From Alcaligenaceae bacterium (lineage in GTDB: Bacteria; Pseudomonadota; Gammaproteobacteria; Burkholderiales; Burkholderiaceae_B): 35,890 nt of DNA. The position numbers and the translations under genes are program-made. Below, piece after piece: positions 8,990 to 19,545 of the stretch. The stretch spans positions 1 to 35,890 of the forward strand of contig NSIQ01000046.1 of NCBI GenBank assembly GCA_002737415.1. The letters run 5' to 3'. Position 1 is the stretch's first letter. Each line of letters begins with the position of its first letter. Below the pieces are notes generated by a model. That model was given only the letters and a program-made list of their open reading frames with translations, was not told the origin of the DNA and ran no database searches.

Positions 8990-10048
8990 ATGTTGAGTGA
9001 ACTTAAGCCCCCGCCGTCCACACAGTTAAGCGGACAACCCGGCCCTTCTGAAGACTGGCGGCTTTGTGTCGCCCCCATGATCGACGTCACTGACCGTCAT
9101 TGCCGTTATTTTCATCGCTTACTGGCTCCTAAAGCGCGTTTGTACACCGAGATGATTACCACCGGCGCCTTGCTGCATGGTGATGCGTCCAGGCACCTTG
9201 ATTTTCATAAAGACGAGAGTCCGGTGGCACTGCAACTCGGGGGTAGTGAGCCCGAGGCGCTAGTGCGTTCGGCAAAACTTGGCGAGCAGTGGGGCTACAA
9301 CGAAATTAATTTAAATTGTGGCTGCCCGTCTGAACGTGTGCAAAAGGGCGCGTTTGGGGCTTGCTTGATGGCCGAGCCAGGCTTGGTCGCTGACTGTCTT
9401 AAGGCGATGCAAGATGCGGTAAGTCTACCCGTCACGGTCAAGCATCGCTTGGGGTTAGACAAAAACGAATCTTACGATTTTGTGCGTGACTTTGTCGGCG
9501 CAAGCTATGACGTTGGTTGCCGTGTTTTTATTGTGCATGCGCGTAACGCCGTGCTCAAAGGTTTGTCGCCAAAAGATAATCGCGAGGTGCCGCCCTTAAG
9601 ATACGAACAGGCCGCTCGGTTGAAAAAAGATTTTCCGCAAGCCACCATCGTGCTCAATGGCGGTCTCACCACGCTTGCGGATTGTGAGGAAGCGATGCAC
9701 GAGTTCGACGGCGTAATGCTGGGACGTTCTCCCTGGCATGACCCCTCGGTGTTGTCGCGCCTGTCGCAGGCTTGGTGGCCGCAGCTTGGATTAAAAGATG
9801 AGGCTGCGGTGATTGACGCGCTAGTTGCGTATGCTGAGCGTGAACTGGCCGTCAAGACGCCACTGCGCATCGTGGTTCGCCCGCTGCTTGGTTTGTTTAA
9901 TGGTCGCTCAAACTCGCGTGTGTGGCGGCGCATGTTGTCAGACTCAGTGCTATTAAGACAAGACGATCCAGAACTCATCAGGCTCGCCTGGCAGCAGGTA
10001 GGCGGTCTGGCGATCCGTGGCGCGCGCGGCTCTGAGCTTAACGTTTAG
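8990..10048 (+). CDS. dusA: tRNA-dihydrouridine synthase A
   Basis: 'LCVAPMIDVTDRHCRYFHRLLAPKARLYTEMITTGALLHG…NEINLNCGCPSERVQKGAFGACLM…VKHRLGLD…VHARNAVLKGLSPKDNREVPPLRY'; ATG at 8990. Confidence 0.95.
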   Translation: MLSELKPPPSTQLSGQPGPSEDWRLCVAPMIDVTDRHCRYFHRLLAPKARLYTEMITTGALLHGDASRHLDFHKDESPVALQLGGSEPEALVRSAKLGEQWGYNEINLNCGCPSERVQKGAFGACLMAEPGLVADCLKAMQDAVSLPVTVKHRLGLDKNESYDFVRDFVGASYDVGCRVFIVHARNAVLKGLSPKDNREVPPLRYEQAARLKKDFPQATIVLNGGLTTLADCEEAMHEFDGVMLGRSPWHDPSVLSRLSQAWWPQLGLKDEAAVIDALVAYAERELAVKTPLRIVVRPLLGLFNGRSNSRVWRRMLSDSVLLRQDDPELIRLAWQQVGGLAIRGARGSELNV

Positions 10049-10077
10049 TCGCGCGAGGCCAAGGCGTGGCGCGAGGC

Positions 10078-10539
10078 CTAGGCGCTGTTGCCAGGCGTTG
10101 CGCTGTCGGGCCAGTCGCGTATGTAGGCCTTGAGCAGTGAGTTTTCAAATTTTTGCGCGGCGGCAAGCGCTTGCGCCATGTCATAAAAAGAGATAACGCC
10201 CAAGAGCATCTCGCCTTCTATGACCGGTACATAGCGCGAGTGATGCGCAAGCATGAGCCGCTGAACTTCGTGGGCGAGGGTGTCGGGGCTCACGCTGACT
10301 GGCTCTTGCTCCATGATCGTACCGATTGAGACGTTGCCGATCGCTCCGCTCTGCGTATTCAAGTGGCGGATGATTTCACGAAACGTCAGCATACCCACAA
10401 GTTTTCCGCGCTGCATAATTACGAGCGACCCGATGTCATGGGCGCTCATGGTTTCAATGGCTTGAGTCACCAAGGTTTCGGGCGTGGCGGTAAAAAGGGT
10501 GTTTCCTTTGACGTTTAGAACTTCACTGACTTTTAGCAT
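10078..10539 (-). CDS. CBS-domain protein (two CBS motifs)
   Basis: 'TLVTQAIETMSAHDIGSLVIMQRGKLVGMLTFREIIRHL' and 'TLAHEVQRLMLAHHSRYVPVIEGEMLLGVISFYDMAQAL'. Confidence 0.9.
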   Translation of the reverse strand: MLKVSEVLNVKGNTLFTATPETLVTQAIETMSAHDIGSLVIMQRGKLVGMLTFREIIRHLNTQSGAIGNVSIGTIMEQEPVSVSPDTLAHEVQRLMLAHHSRYVPVIEGEMLLGVISFYDMAQALAAAQKFENSLLKAYIRDWPDSATPGNSA

Positions 10540-11806
10540 GAGTGTCCCTCGCGTTGCTGCTCTCTGATTTGGATTGTAGTGGGTGGGTCAGAGCGGCGTC
10601 ATGGTGTTGCAAAACTTCGGCCAGCGTGGGGTCGGCGCGAGCGGTCATCAGGTCGCTCAGTGCCTGCGCTAAAAATGGTTGTTCTTTGAGTTTAATCGAG
10701 CTGCGGTCAAGCGTTGTTTTGTCAACCAGGTTGCCGAACTTTGTTTGTTCGGGATCACAGGTCAACAGCCAGCGCTCTTGCGTGGCGCCGGGGGCAACCA
10801 TCACCAGACCTAGCGCGCTTAAGGTCGCGAGTTGTCGCTCAAGAAGATTGAGTGGGCTGTTTAACACCCTCACCAACTCAGTGGTGCTGCAGCCTGGGGG
10901 TAAGCCGCCTCGCGCCTGGCTAAGCGTCTTTAAGAGCGTCAGGGCGTCGATGAGGGCAGCGCCAGGCAAGAGCGTCGACTCAAGGCGATCCATGCGCACA
11001 AGCGGCAGGTTCGCGGCGACTAAGGCACCGACTAAGATGCCCAGCCAGCAAAGATAAATCCAGAGCAAAAATACCGGCAGCGCAGCGAAAGCGCCATAGA
11101 TCATGGTGTAGGTCGAAAATTGCGAGACATACAAACCAAAACCAATTTTCATGATTTCGAGAATCACTGCCGAGACGAGCCCCCCGAGCAGTGCATCCAT
11201 TCGCTTGACTCTGGTGTTGGGCACCACAATGAACAACGCGGCTAGGGCCAGTCCGCTCAGCACGACAGGCAGGAGCTTGAACGCGAGTTCTAACAAAAGC
11301 GGCATGCCTGCAAGCAAACCAAGCGACTCTTTCGCCAAAAAGGTGGTGGCATAAAGGCTTGCTCCGGCAAGCACGGGCCCTAACGAGATCACTGCCCAAT
11401 ACACCAGCAAGCGGTGGGCTAGCCGGCGTTGTCGATCGACCTTCCAAATGGTGTTGAGTGCGGCCTCAACTGACATCATCAAGAGGACGACTGTCAATAC
11501 CAGAAACGCTCCGCCAATAGCCGTCAAGCTTGAGGCTTTGGATGCGAACTCATTGAGATACGTCATAATATTTTCTGAGACCGCAAGGGGCATCAGGTTG
11601 TTGCTTAAAAACGCTTGTAGGGCGTCGCTAAATTCCTTAAAAAGTGGAAACGCCGTGAACAGTGACAGCGCAACCGCTAACAAGGGCACAATTGACAGAA
11701 CGGTGCTAAAGGTTAAGCTCGCGGCCATTTGCAGCGTGTTGGCGGCCACCACTCTTTGACTGGCAAAGCGAAGAAGCTGGCGCAAACCCCGGGCATTGGT
11801 TGACAT
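10523..11806 (-). CDS. YihY/virulence factor BrkB family inner-membrane protein
   Basis: 'FASQRVVAANTLQMAASLTFSTVLSIVPLLAVALSLFTAFPLF…MIYGAFAALPVFLLWIYLCWLGILVGALVAANL'; internal ATG at 11806 (MSTNARGLRQLLRF) preferred over the track start 12031, which would overlap the divergent DUF2069 gene. Confidence 0.9.
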   Translation of the reverse strand: MSTNARGLRQLLRFASQRVVAANTLQMAASLTFSTVLSIVPLLAVALSLFTAFPLFKEFSDALQAFLSNNLMPLAVSENIMTYLNEFASKASSLTAIGGAFLVLTVVLLMMSVEAALNTIWKVDRQRRLAHRLLVYWAVISLGPVLAGASLYATTFLAKESLGLLAGMPLLLELAFKLLPVVLSGLALAALFIVVPNTRVKRMDALLGGLVSAVILEIMKIGFGLYVSQFSTYTMIYGAFAALPVFLLWIYLCWLGILVGALVAANLPLVRMDRLESTLLPGAALIDALTLLKTLSQARGGLPPGCSTTELVRVLNSPLNLLERQLATLSALGLVMVAPGATQERWLLTCDPEQTKFGNLVDKTTLDRSSIKLKEQPFLAQALSDLMTARADPTLAEVLQHHDAALTHPLQSKSESSNARDTHAKSQ

Positions 11807-11937
11807 GAGGGTGACGATTTGTTGTTTTGTGGCAGCCGACACACACGACGGCTCTCTGCGGGTGATAATAGCAGCGTCTCCCCTCAAAGGGCTCTTGTCG
11901 GCCGTGCTGGCCGTCTGAACGTCACGCAGCGCAAACG

Positions 11938-12375
11938 ATGTCAATTCAGGTAGATCCACCCCCCTCTGTCGCCCGCTTAAATGTTGCATTGCAACGCGCT
12001 GCCTCGCTGAGTCTGTTAGCGTTGTTTGCACTTTGCTTGCTGTGGGAAACCTGGCTGGCGCCTCTCAGGCCCGGTGGAACCTTGCTATTTTTGAAGGCGC
12101 TTCCCTTGGCGTTTGCGATTCGCGGGGTAGTGCAAGGTAGTCTTTACACTATTCAATGGGCCTCGATGTTAGTGCTGTTGTATTTGATGGAAGGCGTCGT
12201 TCGGGTGGTGTCTGATCCGCCCGGGCCTTCAATCGCGCTGGCCTGGATCGAGATCGTCTTGGCCACCATTTTCTTTTTCTGCTCGGTTTTTTATGTGCGA
12301 CCTGCAAAACAAATCGTAAAAGCGGCACAGAAGGCCGAGAAGTTAAAAGAGAAAGAAAGCAACCGAAATTCGTAA
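11938..12375 (+). CDS. DUF2069 family membrane protein
   Basis: 'LFALCLLWETWLAPLRPGGTLLFLKALPLAFAIRGVVQGSLYTIQWASMLVLLYLMEGVVRVVSD' matches DUF2069 style; several TM segments. Confidence 0.85.
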   Translation: MSIQVDPPPSVARLNVALQRAASLSLLALFALCLLWETWLAPLRPGGTLLFLKALPLAFAIRGVVQGSLYTIQWASMLVLLYLMEGVVRVVSDPPGPSIALAWIEIVLATIFFFCSVFYVRPAKQIVKAAQKAEKLKEKESNRNS

Positions 12376-12388
12376 ACTGTAGATAACC

Positions 12389-13936
12389 ATGACGTCGAAC
12401 TCTTGTTTTGAAGCACTTCCTAAGCCAAACTCTTTTGCACAACTGCCGCCAGAGTTTTATACGCGGCTGCCGACCACGCCTCTGAACCAGCCGCGCTTGC
12501 TGCACGCCAGCGCCGAAGTGGCGGCGTTACTGGGGTTGCCGCTCGAGGCGCTTAGCACGCCAGAGTTTTTGGCAGTGGTCAGCGGCTCTGAGCCTCTTCC
12601 GGGCGGAGCCACGCTAGCGGCGGTCTACAGCGGACACCAGTTCGGTGTTTGGGCTGGACAGCTTGGCGATGGTCGTGCACATTTGCTAGGCGAGATACAA
12701 GGGCCAGAAGGGAGTGTTGAACTGCAACTCAAGGGGGCAGGCATGACGCCTTATTCCCGCATGGGCGATGGGCGCGCCGTGGTGCGCTCGTCAGTGCGTG
12801 AGTATTTGGCCAGCCATGCAATGCAGGGTTTAGGCATTCCAACCACGCGTGCCTTGTCGTTGGTGTCTGCGTCAAATCCAGTGATGCGCGAAACCGTTGA
12901 AACGGCTGCCGTGGTTGCCCGAGTGGCGCCGAGTTTTGTGCGCTTTGGTTCCTTCGAGCACTGGGCGTCTCGCAAGCGTCCTGACCATTTACGAACGCTG
13001 GCCGATTATGTGATTGACCGGTTTTACCCCGACTGCCGCACGCGTATCGCTCAAGCCACAGCACCCGCTTACGAACCCTACGTCCAGTTATTGCGCAGGG
13101 TCGTGCAACGAACTGCGACGCTCATGGCTGACTGGCAAGTGGTTGGGTTTTGTCACGGCGTGATGAACACGGACAACATGTCGATTTTGGGTCTAACGCT
13201 TGATTATGGCCCCTATGGTTTTATGGATGGCTTTGACGCCAGACATATTTGCAATCACACCGACAGCAACGGCCGCTATGCGTGGCACGCGCAGCCAGCG
13301 GTCGCCCACTGGAACCTTTATCAGCTCGCCAATAGTTTGCACGAAATCGTGCCCGACACTGAGCCTTTGCAAGCCGCGCTCAACGAGTTTGAGCCCATTT
13401 TTTTAGAAGCGATGCAAGCGCGCCTGAGCCAAAAACTGGGCTTGGGTCGCTGGCAGTCGGGTGATGAAACCCTGATCGACGACCTCTGGAGTTTGATGCA
13501 AGGCAGTCATGCCGACTTTACGCTGACCTTCAGGCAATTGGCCTATGCGCCGGGTTTGACGCTGGCGTCGCAAGCGCAGATCGAGCATGATCTCGGTCAG
13601 ACAGTGAATGCCAACCTGACGCCTTTTGTCGATTTATTTGTGGATCGTGCGGCCGCGCTGGCCTGGCTAGAAGCCTACGCCAAGCGGCTGGGGCCCGAGC
13701 CCACCCAAAACTGGCAAGAGCGGGTCGCAGGGATGCTGGCAGTCAACCCACTCTATGTTTTGCGCAATCACCTTGCGCAGCAGGCGATCGAGGCCGCTGA
13801 ACGCGGTGACGCGGCTGAGATCGCGCGGCAAATGAAGGCCCTGCGCAATCCCTTTGTTGCCCAAGCAGGTCAAGAGGCCTATGCGGCTGCGCCAGCCGCC
13901 GGGGCACCGCATTTAGAGGTGAGTTGCTCGTCATGA
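12389..13936 (+). CDS. selO: Protein adenylyltransferase SelO (YdiU)
   Basis: 'YSGHQFGVWAGQLGDGRAHLLGEI…ELQLKGAGMTPYSRMGDGRAVVRSSVREYLASHAMQGLGIPTTRALSLV…GFCHGVMNTDNMSILGLTLDYGPYGFMDGF'; C-terminus ends LEVSCSS. Confidence 0.96.
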   Translation: MTSNSCFEALPKPNSFAQLPPEFYTRLPTTPLNQPRLLHASAEVAALLGLPLEALSTPEFLAVVSGSEPLPGGATLAAVYSGHQFGVWAGQLGDGRAHLLGEIQGPEGSVELQLKGAGMTPYSRMGDGRAVVRSSVREYLASHAMQGLGIPTTRALSLVSASNPVMRETVETAAVVARVAPSFVRFGSFEHWASRKRPDHLRTLADYVIDRFYPDCRTRIAQATAPAYEPYVQLLRRVVQRTATLMADWQVVGFCHGVMNTDNMSILGLTLDYGPYGFMDGFDARHICNHTDSNGRYAWHAQPAVAHWNLYQLANSLHEIVPDTEPLQAALNEFEPIFLEAMQARLSQKLGLGRWQSGDETLIDDLWSLMQGSHADFTLTFRQLAYAPGLTLASQAQIEHDLGQTVNANLTPFVDLFVDRAAALAWLEAYAKRLGPEPTQNWQERVAGMLAVNPLYVLRNHLAQQAIEAAERGDAAEIARQMKALRNPFVAQAGQEAYAAAPAAGAPHLEVSCSS

Positions 13937-14002
13937 TGCAATAATGCTGTACTAAGAGCTTGCGGGCCCCTGTTCTACTCATTTTTTCGGTACTTGCCGC
14001 CT

Positions 14003-15061
14003 ATGTCTGGTAATACGCTCGGTACACTATTTTGTGTGACTAATTTTGGTGAATCCCATGGCCCTGCCATTGGCTGTGTCGTCGACGGCTGTCCACCTGG
14101 TTTAGTGCTTTGCGAGCAAGATATCCAAGTGGAACTTGATCGTCGTCGGCCCGGCACCTCACGCCACGTGACTCAACGTCAAGAGGCCGATCAGGTTGAA
14201 ATTTTGTCTGGGGTCTATGAGGGCAAAACCACCGGCACACCCATTGCGCTATTGATTCGTAACGTGGATGCACGCAGTAAAGATTACAGCGCAATTGCAG
14301 ATACGTTCAGGCCGGGCCATGCCGATTTCACTTATTTCAAAAAGTACGGTGCGCGTGACCCGCGCGGCGGTGGGCGCTCGTCAGCACGGTTAACGGCCCC
14401 CACAGTGGCGGCGGGTGCGATCGCAAAGAAATGGCTCGCCGAGCACTTTGGCATTAAGGTGCGCGGCTACATGAGCCAGCTAGGGCCCATCACCATGCCA
14501 TTTGTCAGCTGGGATCATGTCCCAAATAACCCGTTTTACGCAGCCAACGACACCAGTACGCCTGAACTCGAGGCTTACATGGATCAATTACGACGCGATG
14601 GCGACTCTGTGGGCGCGCGTATCGAAGTGGTGGCTGACGGCTTACCGGTAGGCTGGGGCGAGCCCATCTATGATCGCCTAGACGCCGATATTGCCTACGC
14701 AATGATGGGTTTAAACGCCGTTAAGGGTGTTGAGATTGGCTCAGGTTTCAAAAGTATTGAGCAACGTGGCTCTGAGCATGGCGACGAAATCACGCCAGAG
14801 GGCTTTTTAACGAATCATGCCGGCGGTGTGTTGGGTGGGATTTCGACTGGGCAACCCATTACGGTGAGCGTGGCGATCAAGCCAACCTCAAGTATTCGCA
14901 CCGAACGGCGCTCGATTGACCGCGCGGGGAACCCAGTGATGGTGCAAACTTTAGGCCGCCATGATCCCTGTGTCGGGATTCGCGCGACCCCGATTGCCGA
15001 GGCCTTGCTGGCTTTAATTTTGATCGATCACGCCTTGCGTCACCGTGCGCAGTGCGGCTAG
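14003..15061 (+). CDS. aroC: Chorismate synthase
   Basis: '[34 protein letters not shown]…[38 protein letters not shown]…[21 protein letters not shown]'; ATG at 14003 preferred over TTG 13994. Confidence 0.96.
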   Translation: MSGNTLGTLFCVTNFGESHGPAIGCVVDGCPPGLVLCEQDIQVELDRRRPGTSRHVTQRQEADQVEILSGVYEGKTTGTPIALLIRNVDARSKDYSAIADTFRPGHADFTYFKKYGARDPRGGGRSSARLTAPTVAAGAIAKKWLAEHFGIKVRGYMSQLGPITMPFVSWDHVPNNPFYAANDTSTPELEAYMDQLRRDGDSVGARIEVVADGLPVGWGEPIYDRLDADIAYAMMGLNAVKGVEIGSGFKSIEQRGSEHGDEITPEGFLTNHAGGVLGGISTGQPITVSVAIKPTSSIRTERRSIDRAGNPVMVQTLGRHDPCVGIRATPIAEALLALILIDHALRHRAQCG

Positions 15062-15129
15062 GCCCTAGGCTCGCTATGGCATAATCAAGGGCTACCCCTT
15101 TACAACGTCTGTTTGGCAGATAAATCGTC

Positions 15130-16539
15130 ATGAAAAAAACTCTATACGACAAGCTTTGGGACGCCCATGTGGTTCACGAAGAACCAGATGGCACCGCAAT
15201 TTTGTACATCGATCGTCATTTGTTGCACGAGGTCACAAGCCCTCAAGCTTTTGAAGGCCTCGATTTGGCAGGTCGTCCGCTGTGGCGCCTCAATGCCAAC
15301 TTGGCAGTGGCCGATCACAACGTGCCCACACTCGCGCGCGATCGTGCAGAGGGCATCACTGATCCAGTCTCCAAGTTGCAGGTCGATACCCTTGATGCAA
15401 ACTGCGTGAAGCACAATGTGATTGAATTTCGCATGAACGATTTGCGTCAGGGCATTGTGCACGTGATTGGCCCCGAGCAGGGCGCAACCTTGCCTGGCAT
15501 GACGGTGGTTTGTGGCGATTCGCACACCAGCACGCATGGCGCTTTTGGTGCCTTGGCCTTTGGTATCGGTACCTCTGAAGTCGAACACGTCATGGCCACG
15601 CAAACATTGCAAGCCAAGAAAAATAAAAATATGTTGGTGCGCGTTGAAGGTACCTTGCCTATCGGCTGTACTGCAAAAGACGTGATCCTGTATGTAATTG
15701 GTCAAATTGGCACGGCCGGTGGCACAGGTCATGCGATTGAATTTGCAGGCAGCACCATTCGCGGCTTGTCCATGGAAGGTCGCATGACCCTTTGCAACAT
15801 GGCGATTGAAGCCGGTGCGCGTTCAGGCATGGTAGCGGTTGATCAAAAGACAATCGATTATTGTGTGGGGCGCCCTTTTTCGCCAAGCGGTGCCCTGTGG
15901 GATGCCGCGGTCGTCTACTGGAAAACCTTGCACACTGACGAGGGTGCTTTCTTTGATCGTGTCGTCGAGATTGATGCGCGCCAAATTGTGCCTCAGGTCA
16001 CTTGGGGCACTTCGCCCGAGATGGTCTTACCAGTCACCGGCCGTGTGCCTGATCCAGATCGCGAAAAAGACGACATGCGTCGCGAGGGGATGGAACGCGC
16101 CTTGGTGTATATGGGTCTAAAGCCCAATACGCTGATCGAAGACATCAAGATTGATCGCGTGTTTATCGGCTCGTGCACCAACTCGCGTATTGAAGATTTG
16201 CGCGCTGCGGCCGTTGTTGCCCGCGGTCGCAAGGTCGCCAGCAATGTGCGTCAGGCACTTGTGGTGGCGGGCTCGGGTTTGGTCAAAGCACAAGCCGAGC
16301 GCGAAGGCCTAGACAAGATTTTTATCGAGGCTGGTTTTGAATGGCGCGAGCCAGGTTGCTCGATGTGCCTGGCCATGAACGCCGACCGCATCGAGCCCGG
16401 CGAGCGTTGCGCCTCGACTTCAAATCGCAATTTTGAAGGACGCCAAGGGCAGGGTGGTCGCACCCATCTCGTGAGTCCGGCGATGGCTGCCGCTGCAGCC
16501 GTGTCGGGTCATTTCGTTGACGTACGTAACCTCCGGTAA
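15130..16539 (+). CDS. leuC: 3-isopropylmalate dehydratase large subunit
   Basis: '[44 protein letters not shown]…[35 protein letters not shown]…[17 protein letters not shown]'. Confidence 0.97.
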   Translation: MKKTLYDKLWDAHVVHEEPDGTAILYIDRHLLHEVTSPQAFEGLDLAGRPLWRLNANLAVADHNVPTLARDRAEGITDPVSKLQVDTLDANCVKHNVIEFRMNDLRQGIVHVIGPEQGATLPGMTVVCGDSHTSTHGAFGALAFGIGTSEVEHVMATQTLQAKKNKNMLVRVEGTLPIGCTAKDVILYVIGQIGTAGGTGHAIEFAGSTIRGLSMEGRMTLCNMAIEAGARSGMVAVDQKTIDYCVGRPFSPSGALWDAAVVYWKTLHTDEGAFFDRVVEIDARQIVPQVTWGTSPEMVLPVTGRVPDPDREKDDMRREGMERALVYMGLKPNTLIEDIKIDRVFIGSCTNSRIEDLRAAAVVARGRKVASNVRQALVVAGSGLVKAQAEREGLDKIFIEAGFEWREPGCSMCLAMNADRIEPGERCASTSNRNFEGRQGQGGRTHLVSPAMAAAAAVSGHFVDVRNLR

Positions 16540-16544
16540 ACATC

Positions 16545-17201
16545 ATGGATTCTTTCACTACGCATCAAGGTTTGGTCGCCCCGCTCGATCGTGAAAACGT
16601 CGACACCGATTTGATCATTCCAAAGCAGTTTTTAAAGTCAATCAAGAGCACAGGGTTTGGGCCGAATCTGTTCGACGAGATCCGCTATCTGGATCACGGC
16701 GAACCCGGCATGGATAACTCTAAACGCCCCTTGAACCCTGAATTCATCTTGAATCACTCGCGCTATCAAGGTGCTTCGATTTTGTTAGGCCGCAAAAATT
16801 TTGGCTGCGGTTCGAGCCGCGAGCATGCGCCTTGGGCGTTGGCGCAATACGGCTTTCGGGCAGTGATTGCCCCGTCATTTGCCGACATCTTTTTCAACAA
16901 CAGCTACAAGACAGGGTTCTTGCCGATTGTGTTGTCTGAGTTACAAATTTCGCGTCTGTTTGACGAGGTACGTGGTTTTGTTGGCTACAAGCTAACCATC
17001 GATCTTGAAAAACAAGTCGTGATTGCACCAGACGGGCGCACGATGGATTTTGACATCACCGCGCATCGCAAATATTGCATGGTCAATGGCTTGGATGAAA
17101 TTGGTTTGACCTTACGTCAGGCCGATAAGATTCGAGTCTTTGAGGCCGAGCGCCTCGCCCGCCATCCTTGGTTGGATGTTCAACCAATCGGTGCACGTTA
17201 A
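16545..17201 (+). CDS. leuD: 3-isopropylmalate dehydratase small subunit
   Basis: '[30 protein letters not shown]…[39 protein letters not shown]'. Confidence 0.97.
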   Translation: MDSFTTHQGLVAPLDRENVDTDLIIPKQFLKSIKSTGFGPNLFDEIRYLDHGEPGMDNSKRPLNPEFILNHSRYQGASILLGRKNFGCGSSREHAPWALAQYGFRAVIAPSFADIFFNNSYKTGFLPIVLSELQISRLFDEVRGFVGYKLTIDLEKQVVIAPDGRTMDFDITAHRKYCMVNGLDEIGLTLRQADKIRVFEAERLARHPWLDVQPIGAR

Positions 17202-17215
17202 TTCACTTACACGTT

Positions 17216-17233
17216 GGGCCGGTTTACCGGCCC
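17216..17233 (+). promoter_or_regulatory. Perfect 7-bp GC-rich hairpin between leuD and leuB (GGGCCGG-TTTA-CCGGCCC)
   Basis: Direct reading of the 63-nt leuD-leuB spacer; no T-tract follows. Confidence 0.6.
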
Positions 17234-17264
17234 ATGACTTTTGGATCAAAGCAACAGGACGAAC

Positions 17265-18341
17265 ATGACGCAAAAAATTGCAGTATTGCCAGGCGATGGG
17301 ATCGGCGCCGAAATTATGGAACAAGCGGTTCGTGTTTTAGGCGCGCTTAACTTACCACTTGAAATTAATCATGCACCGGTTGGCGGCACTGCCTATGACC
17401 TGCATGGCCACCCCTTGCCACCTGCAACTTTGAAGCTTGCCCAAGAATCAAACGCTGTCTTGTTTGGTGCAGTGGGCGACTGGAAATACGACAAGCTGCC
17501 ACGCGAGTATCGCCCTGAACAGGCGATCTTGGGCTTACGTAAAGCGCTAGGTTTGTTTGCAAACTTTCGCCCAGCGATCTTGTACCCTGAGTTGGCCAAT
17601 GCGTCGTCTTTAAAGCCCGAAATTGTTTCTGGGCTAGATATTTTGATTTTGCGTGAACTCACCGGCGATATTTATTTTGGTTCGCCACGTGGTGTGCGCG
17701 TAGCCCCTGATGGCCCGTTTGCAGGCGAGCGTGAAGGCTTTGACACCATGCGTTATGCCGAGCCCGAGATTCGTCGGATCGCGCATTTGGGTTTTCAGGC
17801 AGCGCTTAAGCGTCAACGCCGTTTGTGTAGCGTCGATAAGTCAAACGTTCTTGAAACCTCCCAACTCTGGCGCGACATCGTGACAGAGATTGGTAAAGAA
17901 TATCCTGATGTCGCGTTGTCGCACATGTATGTCGATAACGCCGCGATGCAGTTAGTGCGTGCACCGCGCGACTTTGATGTGATTGTGACGGGCAATTTGT
18001 TTGGTGACATTTTGTCTGATGAAGCGTCGATGTTGACCGGTTCAATCGGCATGCTGCCCTCAGCCTCACTCAACGCCTCAGGCCAGGGTCTGTATGAGCC
18101 TAGCCATGGCTCAGCCCCTGACATCGCAGGTAAAGGCGTGGCAAATCCCTTGGCCACGATTTTGTCGGCGGCCATGATGTTGCGATATTCGCTAAATGAA
18201 ACGGCTCAAGCGGATCGTATTGAGCAAGCTGTTAGAAAAGTTTTGCAACAAGGCCTGCGGACTGCTGACATCTACGAACAAGGCACGACCAAAGTCGGGA
18301 CCGCTGCTATGGGCGACGCTGTACTCAAGGCCTTAGGGTAG
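17265..18341 (+). CDS. leuB: 3-isopropylmalate dehydrogenase
   Basis: '[25 protein letters not shown]…[37 protein letters not shown]…[13 protein letters not shown]'; ATG at 17265 preceded by AGGA. Confidence 0.97.
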   Translation: MTQKIAVLPGDGIGAEIMEQAVRVLGALNLPLEINHAPVGGTAYDLHGHPLPPATLKLAQESNAVLFGAVGDWKYDKLPREYRPEQAILGLRKALGLFANFRPAILYPELANASSLKPEIVSGLDILILRELTGDIYFGSPRGVRVAPDGPFAGEREGFDTMRYAEPEIRRIAHLGFQAALKRQRRLCSVDKSNVLETSQLWRDIVTEIGKEYPDVALSHMYVDNAAMQLVRAPRDFDVIVTGNLFGDILSDEASMLTGSIGMLPSASLNASGQGLYEPSHGSAPDIAGKGVANPLATILSAAMMLRYSLNETAQADRIEQAVRKVLQQGLRTADIYEQGTTKVGTAAMGDAVLKALG

Positions 18342-18399
18342 TGCGGTGTTAAAATTCACTGTAAGTGTAGGTATTTAAACGATTTTTTGGTCTTTGGCG

Positions 18400-19527
18400 A
18401 TGAAACAGTCTGTTGGTTTGGTAGGTTGGCGTGGGATGGTGGGCTCGGTGCTCATGCAACGCATGCGCGACGAGGGTGATTTTGCCCTGATCGACCCGGT
18501 ATTTTTTTCAACGAGTAATGCGGGTGGACGTGCACCCGAGTGGGCAGGTGCCACCGCCTTACAAAATGCTTTTGAGATCGACGCGTTAAAAAAACTACCC
18601 ATTATCGTGACGGCGCAGGGTGGCGATTACACCTCTGAGGTCTACCCCAAGCTGCGCGCAGCGGGCTGGACTGGTCTGTGGATCGATGCAGCGAGTACGT
18701 TGCGCATGAAAGATGATGCAATCATTGTGCTTGATCCCGTTAACCGTTCTGTGATTGACGCTGCACTCAAGCGCGGGGGTCGAGACTTTGTTGGTGGTAA
18801 TTGCACAGTAAGCTGCATGGTGATGGGCTTAGCAGGCTTGTTTAAGGCAGGTTTGGTCGAGTGGATGACCAGCATGACGTATCAGGCGGCCTCGGGCGGC
18901 GGCGCCCAGCATATGCGTGAATTGCTCACGCAGTTTGGCTTGCTGAATGCCGCTGTAAAGGCGCTGCTTGACGATCCGGCTTCGGCGATTCTTGAAATTG
19001 ATCGAAACGTATTGGCGTTGCAACAAAGTGGTCGGTTACCCACCGAGCACTTCGGAATTCCCTTAGCAGGAAATTTGATCCCCTGGATTGATAAGGATCT
19101 TGGTAATGGGATGTCGCGCGAAGAGTGGAAAGGCGAGGCTGAAACCAATAAGATTTTGGGTCGCGGCGCTGGGTTTGGCTCAACCCCCATTGCGATTGAC
19201 GGTTTGTGCGTGCGCATTGGTGCGATGCGTTGCCATAGCCAGGCGCTCACGATTAAGCTGACTCGCGATGTCCCCATCGATGAGATCACTGATATTGTCA
19301 AAAACGGGACGACCTGGACCAAGGTCGTTGCTAACACTAAAGATGCAACTCTCGCGGGGTTGTCACCTGTGGCGGTCACGGGCACGCTAGACATACCGGT
19401 AGGGCGCCTGCGTAAGTTATCAATGGGGCCTGAGTATTTGGGGGCCTTTACGGTGGGCGACCAGTTGTTATGGGGCGCAGCTGAACCCTTGCGCAGGATG
19501 TTGCGTATTGCTTTGGGCGAACTATAG
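18400..19527 (+). CDS. asd: Aspartate-semialdehyde dehydrogenase
   Basis: '[22 protein letters not shown]…[47 protein letters not shown]'. Confidence 0.97.
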   Translation: MKQSVGLVGWRGMVGSVLMQRMRDEGDFALIDPVFFSTSNAGGRAPEWAGATALQNAFEIDALKKLPIIVTAQGGDYTSEVYPKLRAAGWTGLWIDAASTLRMKDDAIIVLDPVNRSVIDAALKRGGRDFVGGNCTVSCMVMGLAGLFKAGLVEWMTSMTYQAASGGGAQHMRELLTQFGLLNAAVKALLDDPASAILEIDRNVLALQQSGRLPTEHFGIPLAGNLIPWIDKDLGNGMSREEWKGEAETNKILGRGAGFGSTPIAIDGLCVRIGAMRCHSQALTIKLTRDVPIDEITDIVKNGTTWTKVVANTKDATLAGLSPVAVTGTLDIPVGRLRKLSMGPEYLGAFTVGDQLLWGAAEPLRRMLRIALGEL

Positions 19528-19545
19528 GTTTAAAAGGGTACAACG

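Noticed and set aside
11807-12031. N-terminal 75-aa extension of the YihY ORF
   Set aside because: Would overlap the divergent DUF2069 gene by 94 bp. YihY-like homology begins after the internal ATG at 11806.
15086-15100. AAGGG-CTAC-CCCTT inverted repeat before leuC
   Set aside because: Only 5 bp, no T-tract, no leader peptide rich in Leu codons seen; could be chance.
15142-15732. 196-aa antisense ORF opposite leuC
   Set aside because: Opposes a highly conserved gene; no domain signature.
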